A stretch of DNA of 58,784 bases from Puniceicoccaceae bacterium (GTDB taxonomy: Bacteria; Verrucomicrobiota; Verrucomicrobiia; Opitutales; Coraliomargaritaceae). The first letter of the stretch is position 1. Every line of letters begins with the position of its first letter. The stretch is taken from NCBI GenBank assembly GCA_017854655.1, contig JAFMHF010000005.1, positions 1-58,784 on the forward strand. Reading direction: 5' to 3'. The notes beneath the pieces are model-generated. The model saw nothing but the letters and a program-made list of their open reading frames with translations. It did not search any database and had not been told where the DNA came from. Both the position numbers and the translations under genes were made by a program. Below, piece after piece: positions 8,398 to 18,143 of the stretch.

Positions 8398-10401
8398 TTA
8401 AAGTAGTTCTTTAGCGACGGCTGCGACGTTGTCAGCTGTCATGCCTAGCTCGACCATGACGGTGTCGCCGGGTGCAGAGATGCCAAAGCGATCGATGCAG
8501 ACTGTCTTGCCGGTGAGGCCAACATACTTGCCCCATGTGCTGGAGACACCTGCTTCTACGGCAACCCGTGCGGTGCAGCTGAGTGGCAGGATACTTTCGA
8601 TGTAGTCTGCTGATTGGCGTTCGAAGCGCTCGAAGCAAGGGAGAGACACGACGCGTACGCCGTCACCCAGTTGCACAGCTGCGCCGAGTGCGTGTTGCAC
8701 TTCAGAGCCGGTTGCCATGATGATGAGTTTCAGGTCGCCAGATTCTTGCTTCGCGATGTAGCCACCCTTGAGGGTACCTGCGCGACGATCGGCGACGCTA
8801 ATGTTGTCGTTGGCAGGAATGTTTTGACGAGTGAGGATCAATGCGGTTGGGCCATCTGTGCGCAGCATCGCGCCGGCAAATGCCGCGGCAGTCTCTTCAG
8901 CATCGGATGGACGAATCACATCGACATTTGGAATCACGCGCAGGCCGCTGACGGTTTCGACAGGTTGGTGAGTCGGACCGTCTTCACCTACACCGACGGA
9001 GTCGTGCGTGAAGATGTAAGTGACCGGCAACTTGGCGAGGCCCGCAAGGCGGATCGCGGGTCGAAGGTAGTCGGCGAAGACCAAGAATGTCGCGCCACTG
9101 GCGCGGAAGAGCCCATCGTATGCGATACCATTGCAGATCGCACCCATCGCGTGTTCGCGGATGCCGAACCAGATATTACGACCACCGAAGTTCTCTGCGG
9201 AAAAATCGCCGCCATCTTTGATGTAGTTCTTAGTGGAACCGTAAAGGTCAGCGGAACCAGTGATGAGCTGTGGCACTTCCTTGGCGACGGATTGGATAAC
9301 AACACCACCGGAGGCGCGTGTTGCAGAGCCTGTGCCTGCGTCGAATTCTGGGATGCGGCTGGCAAGGTCAGTAGGGATCTCGCCCTTGACGGATGATTCG
9401 AGCTCAGCAGCCAGTGCTGGATTGGCTGCACTCCATGCTGCGTAGGTTGCTTGCCACTCATTGAAGGTTGCTTTGCCTGCTTCGGCTTGCTCGGCGAAGT
9501 GTGCGCGAACACCTTCGGATACAAAGAACGTCTCTTCTGGCAGGCCGAGCCCTTTGCGAGCTTCAGTGGCAAATTTTGCGCCACCTTCACCGTGGCCGGC
9601 TGCTGTGCCGGCAACTTCTGGGATGCCCTTGCCGATTGTGGTCTTCGCGATAATGACGGTTGGCTTGCCGTTGTCATTGGACTTGGCGTGAGCAATCGCT
9701 TCCTTGATCGCAGTCAGATCGTGACCGTCAATGGTGATGGCATCCCAGCGTTGAGAGATAAAATACGCTTCGGCGTCTTCGCTTTGCGACTGTGTTGCCA
9801 TCGCGTCGAGCGTGACGTCGTTGGAGTCATAGATGAGGATAAGATTGTCGAGCTGGTTGTGGCCGGCAAATGCGATCGCTTCTTTGGCGACACCTTCTTG
9901 TAGGCAACCGTCGCCGTTGAGTGCGAAGATGTGTTGATCGAAGATGGTGTGATCGGCGGTGTTGAACTGTGCCGCCGCACGCTTGCCAGAAAGCGCGAAC
10001 CCGACCGCATTGCCGATTCCTTGGCCGAGAGGGCCAGTGGTGGCTTCGACGCCGGCAGTGTCGCCGAACTCGGGATGACCTGGTGTTTCGGAGCCGAGCA
10101 CGCGGAAGTTTTTCACTTCCTCTAAGGAGAGGTCATAGCCTGCGAGGTGCAGCCATGAGTAGATGAACATCGAGCCGTGGCCAGCTGAGAGTATGAAGCG
10201 GTCGCGGTTGAGCCATTTTGGTGCAGCTGGATTATAGCGGAGGCCGTTGTCGCCGAACAGGACGGCGCCGATTTCTGCGCAACCGAGTGGTAGGCCAAGG
10301 TGGCCAGAGCTGCAGGCGTGGATCGCATCGATCGCAAGTCCACGCGCTTCGTTAGCAGCTTGGGAGAGGATTTCAGCGCGAGTAGTGGTGGCTGTGTTCA
10401 T
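8398..10401 (-). CDS. tkt: Transketolase
   Basis: A 667-residue thiamine-diphosphate enzyme that moves two-carbon units between sugar phosphates in the non-oxidative pentose phosphate pathway. The N-terminal part carries the SGHLG histidine loop (31-35), the GHGSMF segment and the ThDP/metal motif GDGCLQEG (163-170). The pyrimidine-binding domain (about 360-520) has GIREHAMG with the catalytic Glu, and the C-terminal domain begins near 540. Length matches the family (about 660). I prefer the ATG giving [10 protein letters not shown] over one 30 bp upstream, which would only add ten non-conserved residues. It is transcribed alone and ends in a strong hairpin. Confidence 0.95.
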   Translation of the reverse strand: MNTATTTRAEILSQAANEARGLAIDAIHACSSGHLGLPLGCAEIGAVLFGDNGLRYNPAAPKWLNRDRFILSAGHGSMFIYSWLHLAGYDLSLEEVKNFRVLGSETPGHPEFGDTAGVEATTGPLGQGIGNAVGFALSGKRAAAQFNTADHTIFDQHIFALNGDGCLQEGVAKEAIAFAGHNQLDNLILIYDSNDVTLDAMATQSQSEDAEAYFISQRWDAITIDGHDLTAIKEAIAHAKSNDNGKPTVIIAKTTIGKGIPEVAGTAAGHGEGGAKFATEARKGLGLPEETFFVSEGVRAHFAEQAEAGKATFNEWQATYAAWSAANPALAAELESSVKGEIPTDLASRIPEFDAGTGSATRASGGVVIQSVAKEVPQLITGSADLYGSTKNYIKDGGDFSAENFGGRNIWFGIREHAMGAICNGIAYDGLFRASGATFLVFADYLRPAIRLAGLAKLPVTYIFTHDSVGVGEDGPTHQPVETVSGLRVIPNVDVIRPSDAEETAAAFAGAMLRTDGPTALILTRQNIPANDNISVADRRAGTLKGGYIAKQESGDLKLIIMATGSEVQHALGAAVQLGDGVRVVSLPCFERFERQSADYIESILPLSCTARVAVEAGVSSTWGKYVGLTGKTVCIDRFGISAPGDTVMVELGMTADNVAAVAKELL

Positions 10402-10586
10402 AAGTTTGTATGTTTGAGGTGCTTTGGGCACCGAGTTCTTTCTATGGTGAAAGTTAGCACGATGGCCCGATGGGATTGAATGGAAAGGAAAAATCAGTGT
10501 TTATGGATGAATTCTTCATTGTACAGCCATACAGAATTTAAATTCGAAACTCGACTCAGGCGTTTGTGAGAGCTTACTCCACAGGC

Positions 10587-11012
10587 ATGACACATGAAGA
10601 ATTAGAACAGGGAGCAGTCCTTAATCTTGATTTTACCAAGCTGCGTAAGGTGGCAAATTGTGGCGCAGATGTGCTGCCAGCAATCGCTCAGGATGCCAAG
10701 ACCGGCGAGGTGCTCATCGTGGGTTATGCAAACGAATTGGCCCTGCAGACTGCACTCGAGTGCGGCATGGCGACATTCTGGAGCACCAGCCGCAATGAAT
10801 TGTGGATCAAAGGCAAAACCAGTGGGGATTATCTCAAAATTGAAGATATCCGTGTCAATTGTGAGCAAAATTCGATCCTTTATTTAGTCACACCCGCAGG
10901 GCAGGGCGCGTGTCACTCCAAAAATAAAGCGGGTGTTGCACGCTCTGGGTGCTATTATCGTAGCTTGAAGGCAGACGGTACGTTGCAATTCGTCGATCCG
11001 ACTCAGGTCTAG
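10587..11012 (+). CDS. hisI: Phosphoribosyl-AMP cyclohydrolase, variant metal site
   Basis: About 141 residues, HisI fold only (no HisE domain). HisI opens the purine ring of phosphoribosyl-AMP in histidine synthesis. Recognisable parts are VGYANELAL, the FWSTSRNELWIKGKTSG stretch and a late CYYR. In typical HisI the Mg ligands form DxDxD and the next zinc Cys lie in CHxxxxxC. Here the first motif is N91-C-E-Q-N95, and C109 and C122 are 13 residues apart. The metal site is therefore altered while the Cys residues are kept, so this looks like a divergent subfamily. No other his gene is near. I start at the ATG; a GTG 21 bp earlier is possible. Confidence 0.85.
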   Translation: MTHEELEQGAVLNLDFTKLRKVANCGADVLPAIAQDAKTGEVLIVGYANELALQTALECGMATFWSTSRNELWIKGKTSGDYLKIEDIRVNCEQNSILYLVTPAGQGACHSKNKAGVARSGCYYRSLKADGTLQFVDPTQV

Positions 11013-11460
11013 GGCTTTCAGCGCACTATCGGTTACACAGTCGTCATCGAGAGCTGCTTGATATTTAAAAATAAGGGACGAACTGGAATATCTGGCGATG
11101 TGAAGTTTTAAAGTGGTGCTGAGGTCGTCTGTGGCTGTGCATCGCCTTGGAATGTACTTGGAAGATTGAGGGTCGGCGTGCGCATGCCGAAGGTCGGCGT
11201 GATACTGAGATCAATCAGCGGAATCAGGCAGTGATTTAAGGTCTGCGATGGCAAGTCTGTGGTTGATCTTCAAATTGGCATCATTCCTGCATGGCATCAC
11301 ATTATGTATGCTGCGCTTATTATTCTCCGAACACACTATAGCGAATTTACTGAATGGCTTTGTGAGCTCTCTAAGTTTTGTTGGCATTTGATGGTAAAGC
11401 CGCGTGAGTTGGGCGCGATTGCAGTTCGTTCAGAAGCGTCTTAATTTAATTTTTGTAGCG
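11013..11460. other. Gene-free spacer between hisI and the HAD phosphatase
   Basis: About 450 bp without a convincing gene. GGTCGGCGTG occurs twice (11171-11180 and 11192-11201). A 61-codon frame at 11259-11444 has no recognisable features. I saw no clear terminator, riboswitch or tRNA. A small RNA or the promoter region of the downstream glycosylglycerate operon is possible but not shown. Confidence 0.5.
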
Positions 11461-12306
11461 ATGTCTGCGAAAAAGAAACTGCTGGTCGTGACGGACCTCG
11501 ACAGTTCACTGTTAGATGATTCCTATTCTTGGGAGGAAGCGCGACCTGCGCTACACCGTCTGAAGACCTTAGGCATTCCGTTGGTACTCAATTCGAGTAA
11601 GACCCTGTCTGAAATGAAGGATTTGGCGCATCGTTTGGGCACGTTTGCACCTATGGTTGCGGAGAACGGCGGCTTGCTAGCTGTGCCGCAAGAGTCGGGC
11701 TTGCTGGACCAGCCTCAGACTTTTCATCGCTCAGGGAATGATTGGATCGAGGTCACGGGGCTCTCTCGCGACTTTATTCTGAGCCGCGCCCATGCGCTGC
11801 GTGAGGCTGAGGGTTACCTATTCGATGGCTTTGCGGATTGGTCGACTGCGATGGTCGCCGAGCATACTGGCTTGAGTTCTGCCGCGGCGAGTCGCGCTCA
11901 GTCGCGCCATGCGACTGAGCCGATTTTGTGGAAAGATACTTTAGCCCAGCGTGAGACGTTTGAACGCTCATTAGCGAAAGACGGCATCCGACTTTTGAGG
12001 GGGGGGCGCTTTCTACATTTGATGGGACCTGCTGATAAAGCTAGTGGCACTGTTGCAGTGAAGGCCCTGTATCAGCAGGCGCTGCCCGGTGTGGAATGGG
12101 TGGTGGTGGCGCTGGGCGATAGCCAAAACGATCAAGCGATGCTTGAGGTGGCAGATATTGCGGTAGTAATTCCACATGCGGATGGGCCGCATATTTCGCC
12201 GCAAGCGCCGCGTGTACTCACTGCTTCGATGCCTGCGACTGCCGGTTGGAACGAATCGATTCTAACGATCATTAGAGATGAGCTCGGAGCTTCGGCTTTG
12301 CAGTGA
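11461..12306 (+). CDS. HAD-family mannosyl/glucosyl-3-phosphoglycerate phosphatase
   Basis: A 281-residue HAD hydrolase of the Cof/MPGP type. Motif I is TDLDSSLLDD (nucleophile D12, acid D14; Ser-Ser replaces the usual Gly-Thr). LNSSKT is motif II, followed by AENGG and motif IV GDSQNDQAML, typical of subclass IIB. Such enzymes remove phosphate from mannosyl- or glucosyl-3-phosphoglycerate to release the compatible solute. The next gene, 71 bp downstream in the same direction, starts with a GpgS-like glycosyltransferase, so glucosyl-3-phosphoglycerate is the likely substrate. I start at the ATG giving MSAKKKLLVV; an upstream in-frame start would add 19 residues without any domain. Confidence 0.85.
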   Translation: MSAKKKLLVVTDLDSSLLDDSYSWEEARPALHRLKTLGIPLVLNSSKTLSEMKDLAHRLGTFAPMVAENGGLLAVPQESGLLDQPQTFHRSGNDWIEVTGLSRDFILSRAHALREAEGYLFDGFADWSTAMVAEHTGLSSAAASRAQSRHATEPILWKDTLAQRETFERSLAKDGIRLLRGGRFLHLMGPADKASGTVAVKALYQQALPGVEWVVVALGDSQNDQAMLEVADIAVVIPHADGPHISPQAPRVLTASMPATAGWNESILTIIRDELGASALQ

Positions 12307-12377
12307 TTCGTGCTGATTTAACTTTCTGCGACTCTTAAAACTCCTGATTTCAAACGACTAATTTTAATACACATATT

Positions 12378-15365
12378 ATGGGCGACTTTCATCAACACGG
12401 ATTAATTACAACACTGCACCAACTGAATGATCGGCCACTCGAAAAGCTGGAGGCTGATTTGATGCAGTTTCGCAAGCGTCGTCCGATGGCCTTAGTGCTG
12501 CCGTCGCTATATTCCGAGCTGCAGGGGCCTGCGCTTTCTGCCATTTTAGATGAGATTGCGGAGGTGCCGTATTTGGATCAAATCGTGGTTGGACTGGATC
12601 GTGCGAATGAGGCAGAATATCGGCACGCGTTGCAGTTTTTTAGTCGATTGCCGCAGATGCCTGAGGTCCTTTGGAATGATGGCCCGCGCTTGCGTAAGAT
12701 TGATGCGTTGCTGAGTGATAAGGGGCTGGCTCCGAAGGAAATGGGCAAGGGACGCAACGTCTGGTATATGTTTGGTTACGTGCTAGCTGCTGGAAAGGCG
12801 AAGGCGGTGGCACTGCATGACTGTGATATTACGACCTACAAGCGCGATATGCTCGCTCGTCTGATTTACCCAGTGGCGAACCCAGCGTTTAGTTATAAGT
12901 TTTGTAAGGGGTTCTACGCTCGTGTTGCAAATGATTCGATGAATGGGCGTGTTTGTCGACTGTTGGTCACTCCACTGATTCGTGCGTTAAAGAAGGTTTG
13001 TGGTGCGAATGACTACCTCGATTATTTAGACAGTTTTCGCTACCCGCTTGCGGGTGAATTTTCGCTGCAGACCGATGTGATTGAGGATATTCGTATTCCA
13101 TCTGATTGGGGTCTGGAGATGGGGGTACTCTCGGAGATGCACCGCAACTATGCGACGAATCAAATTTGCCAGGTTGATGTGGCGGATACCTATGATCACA
13201 AGCATCAGGATCTATCATTGGAGGATCGATCGCGCGGGCTGTCAAAAATGAGTTGTGATATTACTAAGTCGCTCTATCGGAAGATGGCGACGCAGGGACA
13301 GGTTTTTTCGCATGAGCATGTTCGCACGATTAAGGCAGCCTATTACCGAATCGCGCTGGATTTGGTGGATAGCTATTACAGCGATGCGGCAATCAATGGT
13401 TTAAAGTATGATCGTCACATCGAAGGGTCTACGGTTGAGGTATTTGCTGAAAATATTTTGCAAGCAGGTGAAGATTTTCTCGATCCGAAGAAGTCAATGG
13501 ATGTGCCGTTTATGCCGAGTTGGAATCGAGTGATTGCGGCAGTTCCGGACATATTGCATCAAATCAAAGAGGCGGTTGAAGATGATCGCCATGAGTTTGG
13601 TTCGGAGGTCGTGACGAATCCATCGCTGAATCCCAAGGCGCAGCGGGTGCGTCAGCGCATGGCGCAGCACGTGACCGAGGTCTATGGCGCGGAGCGAGCC
13701 GAGGCGATTACTGAGCAGATTTTTGAAGCAGGTGGAATGTCTGAGCAATCTTCCTCCACTGCATTTGGCACCAGTAAATGGGACGAGTCAGACGTGATGT
13801 TAATCACTTATGGTAATTCGATCGTGAGTGAGGTACGTGCGCCGCTACGTGAGTTGAAGAATTTCCTGATGCGTGACCTCAAAGCCACGTTTAGTAGTGT
13901 GCATGTGCTGCCGTTTAATCCTTACAGCTCGGATGACGGCTTTTCGGTGATTGACTACAAAGCGGTCAATCCCGAACTCGGCACTTGGGAGGATCTCGCG
14001 TCGATTAGTGAAGAGTTTGATCTCATGGCAGATATGGTGATTAATCACTGCTCGCGAGAGTCTCGTTGGTTTCAGAACTTTTTGTCCGGTCGCGGCAAGG
14101 GCCGTGATTACTTTATAAATGGTCTGGATTATGAGGATCTATCCAAGGTGGTTCGTCCGCGCAGTTCGCCGTTGTTGACCAAAGTGGAAACTGTCGATGG
14201 CGAGAAGCATGTCTGGTGCACCTTTAGTGAGGACCAGGTGGACCTTGATTTTCGTAATCCGGAAGTTTTTTTAGAGATTGTCCGAATTATCCGTTATTAC
14301 GTGGAGCAGGGGATTCGTTACTTTCGTTTGGATGCGATTGCCTTCCTTTGGAAGGAGTCTGGGTCGACTTGTGTGCACCTGCCTCAGACGCATGAGTTGA
14401 TTAAGCTGATACGGGTCGTGATTGAAAATATCGAGCCATCTGCTGTGATTGTTACTGAGACGAACGTGCCGAATCGTGAAAATTTGAGCTATTTTGGTAA
14501 CGATAATGAGGCGCATTTGATCTATAATTTCTCGCTGCCGCCGCTATTGCTTAATTCGATCTTGAGTGGCAATTGTAAGCATTTGAAAACATGGATGATG
14601 TCGATGCCGCCCGCTCGTCGTGGTCGGGCTTATTTGAACTTTATTGCTTCGCATGATGGAATCGGTCTGCGTCCGGCCGAGGGATTGCTCTCTGCTGGTG
14701 AACTTGATGGGCTGATCGAAACGCTTCGCGATTCAGGCGGTGAGATCTCTATGCGTCGCACGGCAACTGGGGACTTGACGCCGTATGAGGCAAATATTTC
14801 GCTCTACAGTGCGATGGCGCAAAGGATTGGCGGCGGCGAGGATGGCTTGCAAGTAGAGCGTTTCCTTTGTGCACATAAGATTATGTTAGCCCTCGAAGGG
14901 ATGCCCGCGATTTACGTCCACAGTCTTCTGGGTACTGAAAATAATCGCGAAGGGATGGCGCAGACCGGGAGAGCGCGGACGATCAATCGCTACCAATGGC
15001 AGGCGGATGATCTTGAAGCTGCTTTGGCTGATCCGGAACGGCATCATCAAGCTGTCTTTGCGGAGATGAAGCGCTTGATTCAGGTTCGTCGTCAGCAGCC
15101 GGCATTTCATCCCAACGCGACCCAATACACCCTACACTTCTCAGATCAGGTCTTCGCTTTTTGGCGTGAGAGTTTAGATCGTGAGCAAAGTGTTTTTGCG
15201 CTGCATAATGTCTCCGCCGAGCTTCAATTGATACCAATGGTGGAGTTGAATCTGATCGCAACCGAGTCGTGGAGCGACCTTATTAGTGGTCAGCTTTACG
15301 AGGACCTCGGCGGAGAGCTTGAGCTGCCACCATATGGTTGCGTCTGGATTACGAATAAGGCGTAA
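12378..15365 (+). CDS. Fusion: GpgS-like glycosyltransferase + GH13_18 glucosylglycerate/sucrose phosphorylase-type domain
   Basis: A 995-residue two-enzyme protein. Residues 1 to about 410 resemble glucosyl-3-phosphoglycerate synthase (GT81): a nucleotide-sugar D148-C-D150 motif, KGFYAR, PLAGEF and a late QVDVADTYDHKHQ with the metal-binding His. Residues from about 470 form a complete GH13 subfamily 18 (sucrose/glucosylglycerate phosphorylase) domain. It has HVLPFNPYSSDDGFSVIDY, nucleophile D652 in FRLDAIAF, acid/base E694 in VTETNVPN, and transition-state D760 in ASHDGIG. Nothing suggests a frameshift; the linker is continuous and charged. With the upstream HAD phosphatase, one chain could both build glucosylglycerate and phosphorolyse it to glucose-1-phosphate and glycerate. 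Sucrose or mannosyl substrates cannot be excluded. Confidence 0.85.
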   Translation: MGDFHQHGLITTLHQLNDRPLEKLEADLMQFRKRRPMALVLPSLYSELQGPALSAILDEIAEVPYLDQIVVGLDRANEAEYRHALQFFSRLPQMPEVLWNDGPRLRKIDALLSDKGLAPKEMGKGRNVWYMFGYVLAAGKAKAVALHDCDITTYKRDMLARLIYPVANPAFSYKFCKGFYARVANDSMNGRVCRLLVTPLIRALKKVCGANDYLDYLDSFRYPLAGEFSLQTDVIEDIRIPSDWGLEMGVLSEMHRNYATNQICQVDVADTYDHKHQDLSLEDRSRGLSKMSCDITKSLYRKMATQGQVFSHEHVRTIKAAYYRIALDLVDSYYSDAAINGLKYDRHIEGSTVEVFAENILQAGEDFLDPKKSMDVPFMPSWNRVIAAVPDILHQIKEAVEDDRHEFGSEVVTNPSLNPKAQRVRQRMAQHVTEVYGAERAEAITEQIFEAGGMSEQSSSTAFGTSKWDESDVMLITYGNSIVSEVRAPLRELKNFLMRDLKATFSSVHVLPFNPYSSDDGFSVIDYKAVNPELGTWEDLASISEEFDLMADMVINHCSRESRWFQNFLSGRGKGRDYFINGLDYEDLSKVVRPRSSPLLTKVETVDGEKHVWCTFSEDQVDLDFRNPEVFLEIVRIIRYYVEQGIRYFRLDAIAFLWKESGSTCVHLPQTHELIKLIRVVIENIEPSAVIVTETNVPNRENLSYFGNDNEAHLIYNFSLPPLLLNSILSGNCKHLKTWMMSMPPARRGRAYLNFIASHDGIGLRPAEGLLSAGELDGLIETLRDSGGEISMRRTATGDLTPYEANISLYSAMAQRIGGGEDGLQVERFLCAHKIMLALEGMPAIYVHSLLGTENNREGMAQTGRARTINRYQWQADDLEAALADPERHHQAVFAEMKRLIQVRRQQPAFHPNATQYTLHFSDQVFAFWRESLDREQSVFALHNVSAELQLIPMVELNLIATESWSDLISGQLYEDLGGELELPPYGCVWITNKA

Positions 15366-15469
15366 CTAAGAGGCGCTTATCGGTCGAGGAGTATTGGTCG
15401 TGCTCTGACTGACGAAGCCGTCCTTATCTGCAGTTGAATCTTTGAATGATCGAATTGTCGGTAATTCGC

Positions 15470-16051
15470 TTACCAAGGGCTGAGCACTTCGTCGGTGATC
15501 TTGCGGGCGATTTCGCGTGCGAGTTGCTCCATTGCTTGGCGCTCACTCTGTTGGTAAGAGATGATTTGATTGCCGGCGTCAGCACCAGTGTTGTCGGCGT
15601 AAGGATTGCCAATATAGGCATTTGTATCGGCTCGGATGGAGCGTTGTTGAAACAAGTAATTGCCTTTGGACTGGTCGAACAGAGAGACCTCGGCGGTGAG
15701 GCGAATGTTGAAGTCATTAGCAATGGCGGTGTCGGTACTGTTACGTGATCCACCTGAGCGGTTGTAGTCAGTGAGGTCGACGTAGAGTACTGCGTCGGCG
15801 TCGGCTTGGTTGGCCACGAGTTTGACGCGCGCATCACGAATGAAGGTTTCGCGAATTTGGGCGCTGACGATTGGTTGTGCTTGTGGAGCGAAGCTATGAT
15901 TGGTCGCGGGTTTGATGTAGATCGACTTGAACGGGATCTGCGCGGACGTGCCTAGCTGATAGTTGGCGCAACCGTTAACAAGACTTAGCACGACGACCGA
16001 GAGTAGGCCGATGAGCGCACGGGCGAGGGAAAGGTGAGACGTCGTGTTCAT
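15470..16051 (-). CDS. lptE: LptE-like LPS-assembly lipoprotein
   Basis: A 193-residue lipoprotein with an N-terminal hydrophobic segment and lipobox LVNGC (Cys about residue 28). The mature part follows the LptE/RlpB pattern: a short strand after ANYQLG, the IYIKPATN segment, an ADAVLYVDL strand and a C-terminal amphipathic helix with ARKITDEVL. LptE sits in the outer-membrane LptD barrel and helps place LPS on the surface. It ends the leftward rpmF-plsX-fabH-bamD-lptE run, a sensible envelope group. The LptE family is weakly conserved, so the name rests on layout and pattern. Confidence 0.72.
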   Translation of the reverse strand: MNTTSHLSLARALIGLLSVVVLSLVNGCANYQLGTSAQIPFKSIYIKPATNHSFAPQAQPIVSAQIRETFIRDARVKLVANQADADAVLYVDLTDYNRSGGSRNSTDTAIANDFNIRLTAEVSLFDQSKGNYLFQQRSIRADTNAYIGNPYADNTGADAGNQIISYQQSERQAMEQLAREIARKITDEVLSPW

Positions 16052-16074
16052 AATGAGAATTAATGCCGATGAGC

Positions 16075-17091
16075 TTATTCCGCTCTCAGTACCTTACGAA
16101 TGATGCTAGCTTTATTGGTCGGGCGTACGCCTGCTTCGATATCTTGTATGCGCAGCCGGGCTTCTTCGGCCGCATCGGAGTCTGGTTCGATGCTGATTGC
16201 TTCATTGTAGAACACCAGTGCCGCCGTGTTATTATTACGAAAGTAATAATAGAAATCGCCGAGGTTGAGGCGGCTGCTGGCGAGCAGATTTTCCATATTT
16301 TTCAGGTTGGCTTCGACTTCGCCCGAGTAGTTGCTGGAAGGAAACAGGATGAGGAAGTCTTCGTAGTAGCTGATCGCACGGCGAGTCGAGCCTTGGTCGT
16401 ATTCATAGCCTTGCACGAGATCGGAGTAGGTCTGTGCTAGATTGTAATAAGCGTCTGGAGCCAGCATACTTTGCGGGTAGTAGTTGATGAGTCGGTCGAG
16501 TGCATCGATTGCATCTTCGGGCTCAGCAGTTTTGTCAGCAACCAGCGCAATATTCATCAAGGCGAGCGGCGCGTAGTCACTATAAGGTGCGTTCTGGACG
16601 ATTTGCTCAAATTGCTTGGCGGAGGTGCCGTATTGTTTGAAGCCAGGGAAAACCCAGAGAATACGTCCGCGTGCGCCTTCCATCAGAGCAGTCGCACAAT
16701 CAAATTGATCGGCAATGACGCGGTCGAAATGCTCGTAGTTGGCGTGGTCAGTGATCACTTTTTGTAGGTCATCAAAGCCTTTACCCCAGAGTTCTTTGCT
16801 CATATTAACACGAGCGCGCAGTGTGAGGGCCTCGGCGGTAGAGCTGGAGGTCGGGTATTTCTTGATGATTTTTTTGAACGTGCGTTTGGCTGCGCTCAAT
16901 TTTCCCGCCTCATACTTCACTTTACCACCAGCCAGTAAGACTGCTGCAGCATCTTGATTCTCGCTGGTGGCGAGGTTGATCGAATCATTGCTGGCTGTGC
17001 CAAACCAATTGAATGGATTTAGGGAGAGGGCATTCAATGAGGGCGCCATTAAGAGCCCCAGTGCGAGGAAAAGTGGGAATGTTCGTTGCAT
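16075..17091 (-). CDS. BamD/YfiO-like TPR outer-membrane assembly protein
   Basis: A 338-residue protein with a signal peptide (cleavage near SLNA) followed by five or more TPR-like repeats. The units include [36 protein letters not shown] and [15 protein letters not shown], the spacing seen in BamD/YfiO and YbgF. BamD is normally a lipoprotein of the BAM complex, but here no Cys follows the signal peptide, so it would be periplasmic or held by protein contact. I choose the second Met (MQRTFPLF); the first would overlap the fabH stop. Confidence 0.7.
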   Translation of the reverse strand: MQRTFPLFLALGLLMAPSLNALSLNPFNWFGTASNDSINLATSENQDAAAVLLAGGKVKYEAGKLSAAKRTFKKIIKKYPTSSSTAEALTLRARVNMSKELWGKGFDDLQKVITDHANYEHFDRVIADQFDCATALMEGARGRILWVFPGFKQYGTSAKQFEQIVQNAPYSDYAPLALMNIALVADKTAEPEDAIDALDRLINYYPQSMLAPDAYYNLAQTYSDLVQGYEYDQGSTRRAISYYEDFLILFPSSNYSGEVEANLKNMENLLASSRLNLGDFYYYFRNNNTAALVFYNEAISIEPDSDAAEEARLRIQDIEAGVRPTNKASIIRKVLRAE

Positions 17092-17096
17092 AAAAG

Positions 17097-18098
17097 TTAC
17101 TGCCATTTGATCAGTGTGGAAGCCCAGGTCAAGCCTGCTCCGAATGCGACCAGTAAGACCAGGTCGCCGGATTGGATGCGTCCTGCGCGATAGGCTTCGT
17201 CGAGTGCGATCGGCACCGAAGCTGCAGAGGTGTTGCCATAGCGGTCTAAGTTGTTGTGGAATTTATCCATCGGAATGGCCAAGCGTTTCGCTAAGCTCTC
17301 GATGATACGCATATTGGCTTGGTGAGGGATGACTAGGTTGAGGTTCTCTGGTCTGTAGCCCATTTGCTCGATGATGTCGGTGCTGGCTTGTCCCATCACC
17401 CGCACTGCGGATTTGAAGATTTCTTTGCCGTTCATCTTGAGGAAGTGCTGGCGGCCAGCAATCGACTCATTGGTGGCCGGCATGGCGGATCCGCCAGCTG
17501 GTTGCTGTAGTAAGCTTGGAGCCGACCCATCTGCGCCGCCGAGTGCCCCTAAAATGCCGATTTTGTCTGCCGTCTCAGTGGCGGTTAGAACCGCTGCGCC
17601 AGCGCCATCACCGAACAGCACACAAGTCGTGCGATCTTCGAAATCGAGGATGCCGCTCATTTTCTCAGCACCAATGACGAGCGCGTTTTTGAAATTGCCC
17701 GATAGCAGCATCGAGTTGGCGACACTGAGTCCGTAGACAAAGCCTGAGCAGGCAGCTTGCATATCGAAAGTAGTGACGTTCGGCAGCCCGAGTTTGCTCT
17801 GCACTAGGCATGCGGTCGAGGGAAAGGGCATGTCGGGCGTCATCGTCGCGACGATGATTAAGTCGATTTCACTACGATCGATGCCGGCGGCTTCGATCGC
17901 ACGCTGGCCCGCGATACATGCCATGTCGCTGGTAGTTTCGTCGGTGGCTGCAAAGTGTCGCGCACCGATACCGCTGCGGCTGCGTATCCATTCGTCGGAG
18001 GTATCGACCAATTTCGCCATATCGTCATTCGTCACGATATTCGTAGGCGCGTAAGAGCCAGTGCCGATTATAGTGACAGACTGTGAGTGGCTAGGCAT
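17097..18098 (-). CDS. fabH: 3-oxoacyl-ACP synthase III
   Basis: A 333-residue thiolase-fold enzyme that starts fatty acid synthesis by condensing an acyl-CoA (acetyl-CoA in most bacteria) with malonyl-ACP. The catalytic triad is complete: C117 in QAACSG, H259 in IPHQAN and N289 in GNTSA. The GDGAGA loop near 163-168 and the C-terminal FGAGLTWAS are typical. It is directly downstream of plsX, the common bacterial order rpmF-plsX-fabH, and the bamD-like gene follows within a few bases. Confidence 0.96.
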   Translation of the reverse strand: MPSHSQSVTIIGTGSYAPTNIVTNDDMAKLVDTSDEWIRSRSGIGARHFAATDETTSDMACIAGQRAIEAAGIDRSEIDLIIVATMTPDMPFPSTACLVQSKLGLPNVTTFDMQAACSGFVYGLSVANSMLLSGNFKNALVIGAEKMSGILDFEDRTTCVLFGDGAGAAVLTATETADKIGILGALGGADGSAPSLLQQPAGGSAMPATNESIAGRQHFLKMNGKEIFKSAVRVMGQASTDIIEQMGYRPENLNLVIPHQANMRIIESLAKRLAIPMDKFHNNLDRYGNTSAASVPIALDEAYRAGRIQSGDLVLLVAFGAGLTWASTLIKWQ

Positions 18099-18143
18099 GC
18101 AAGTGAGAGATGGGACTCTGTATTTAGGGAACGGTGCTAGAAA

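Noticed and set aside
8988-9695. Long frames opposite or inside tkt, eno, carB and other core genes
   Set aside because: They are shadows of strongly supported genes and show no domains.
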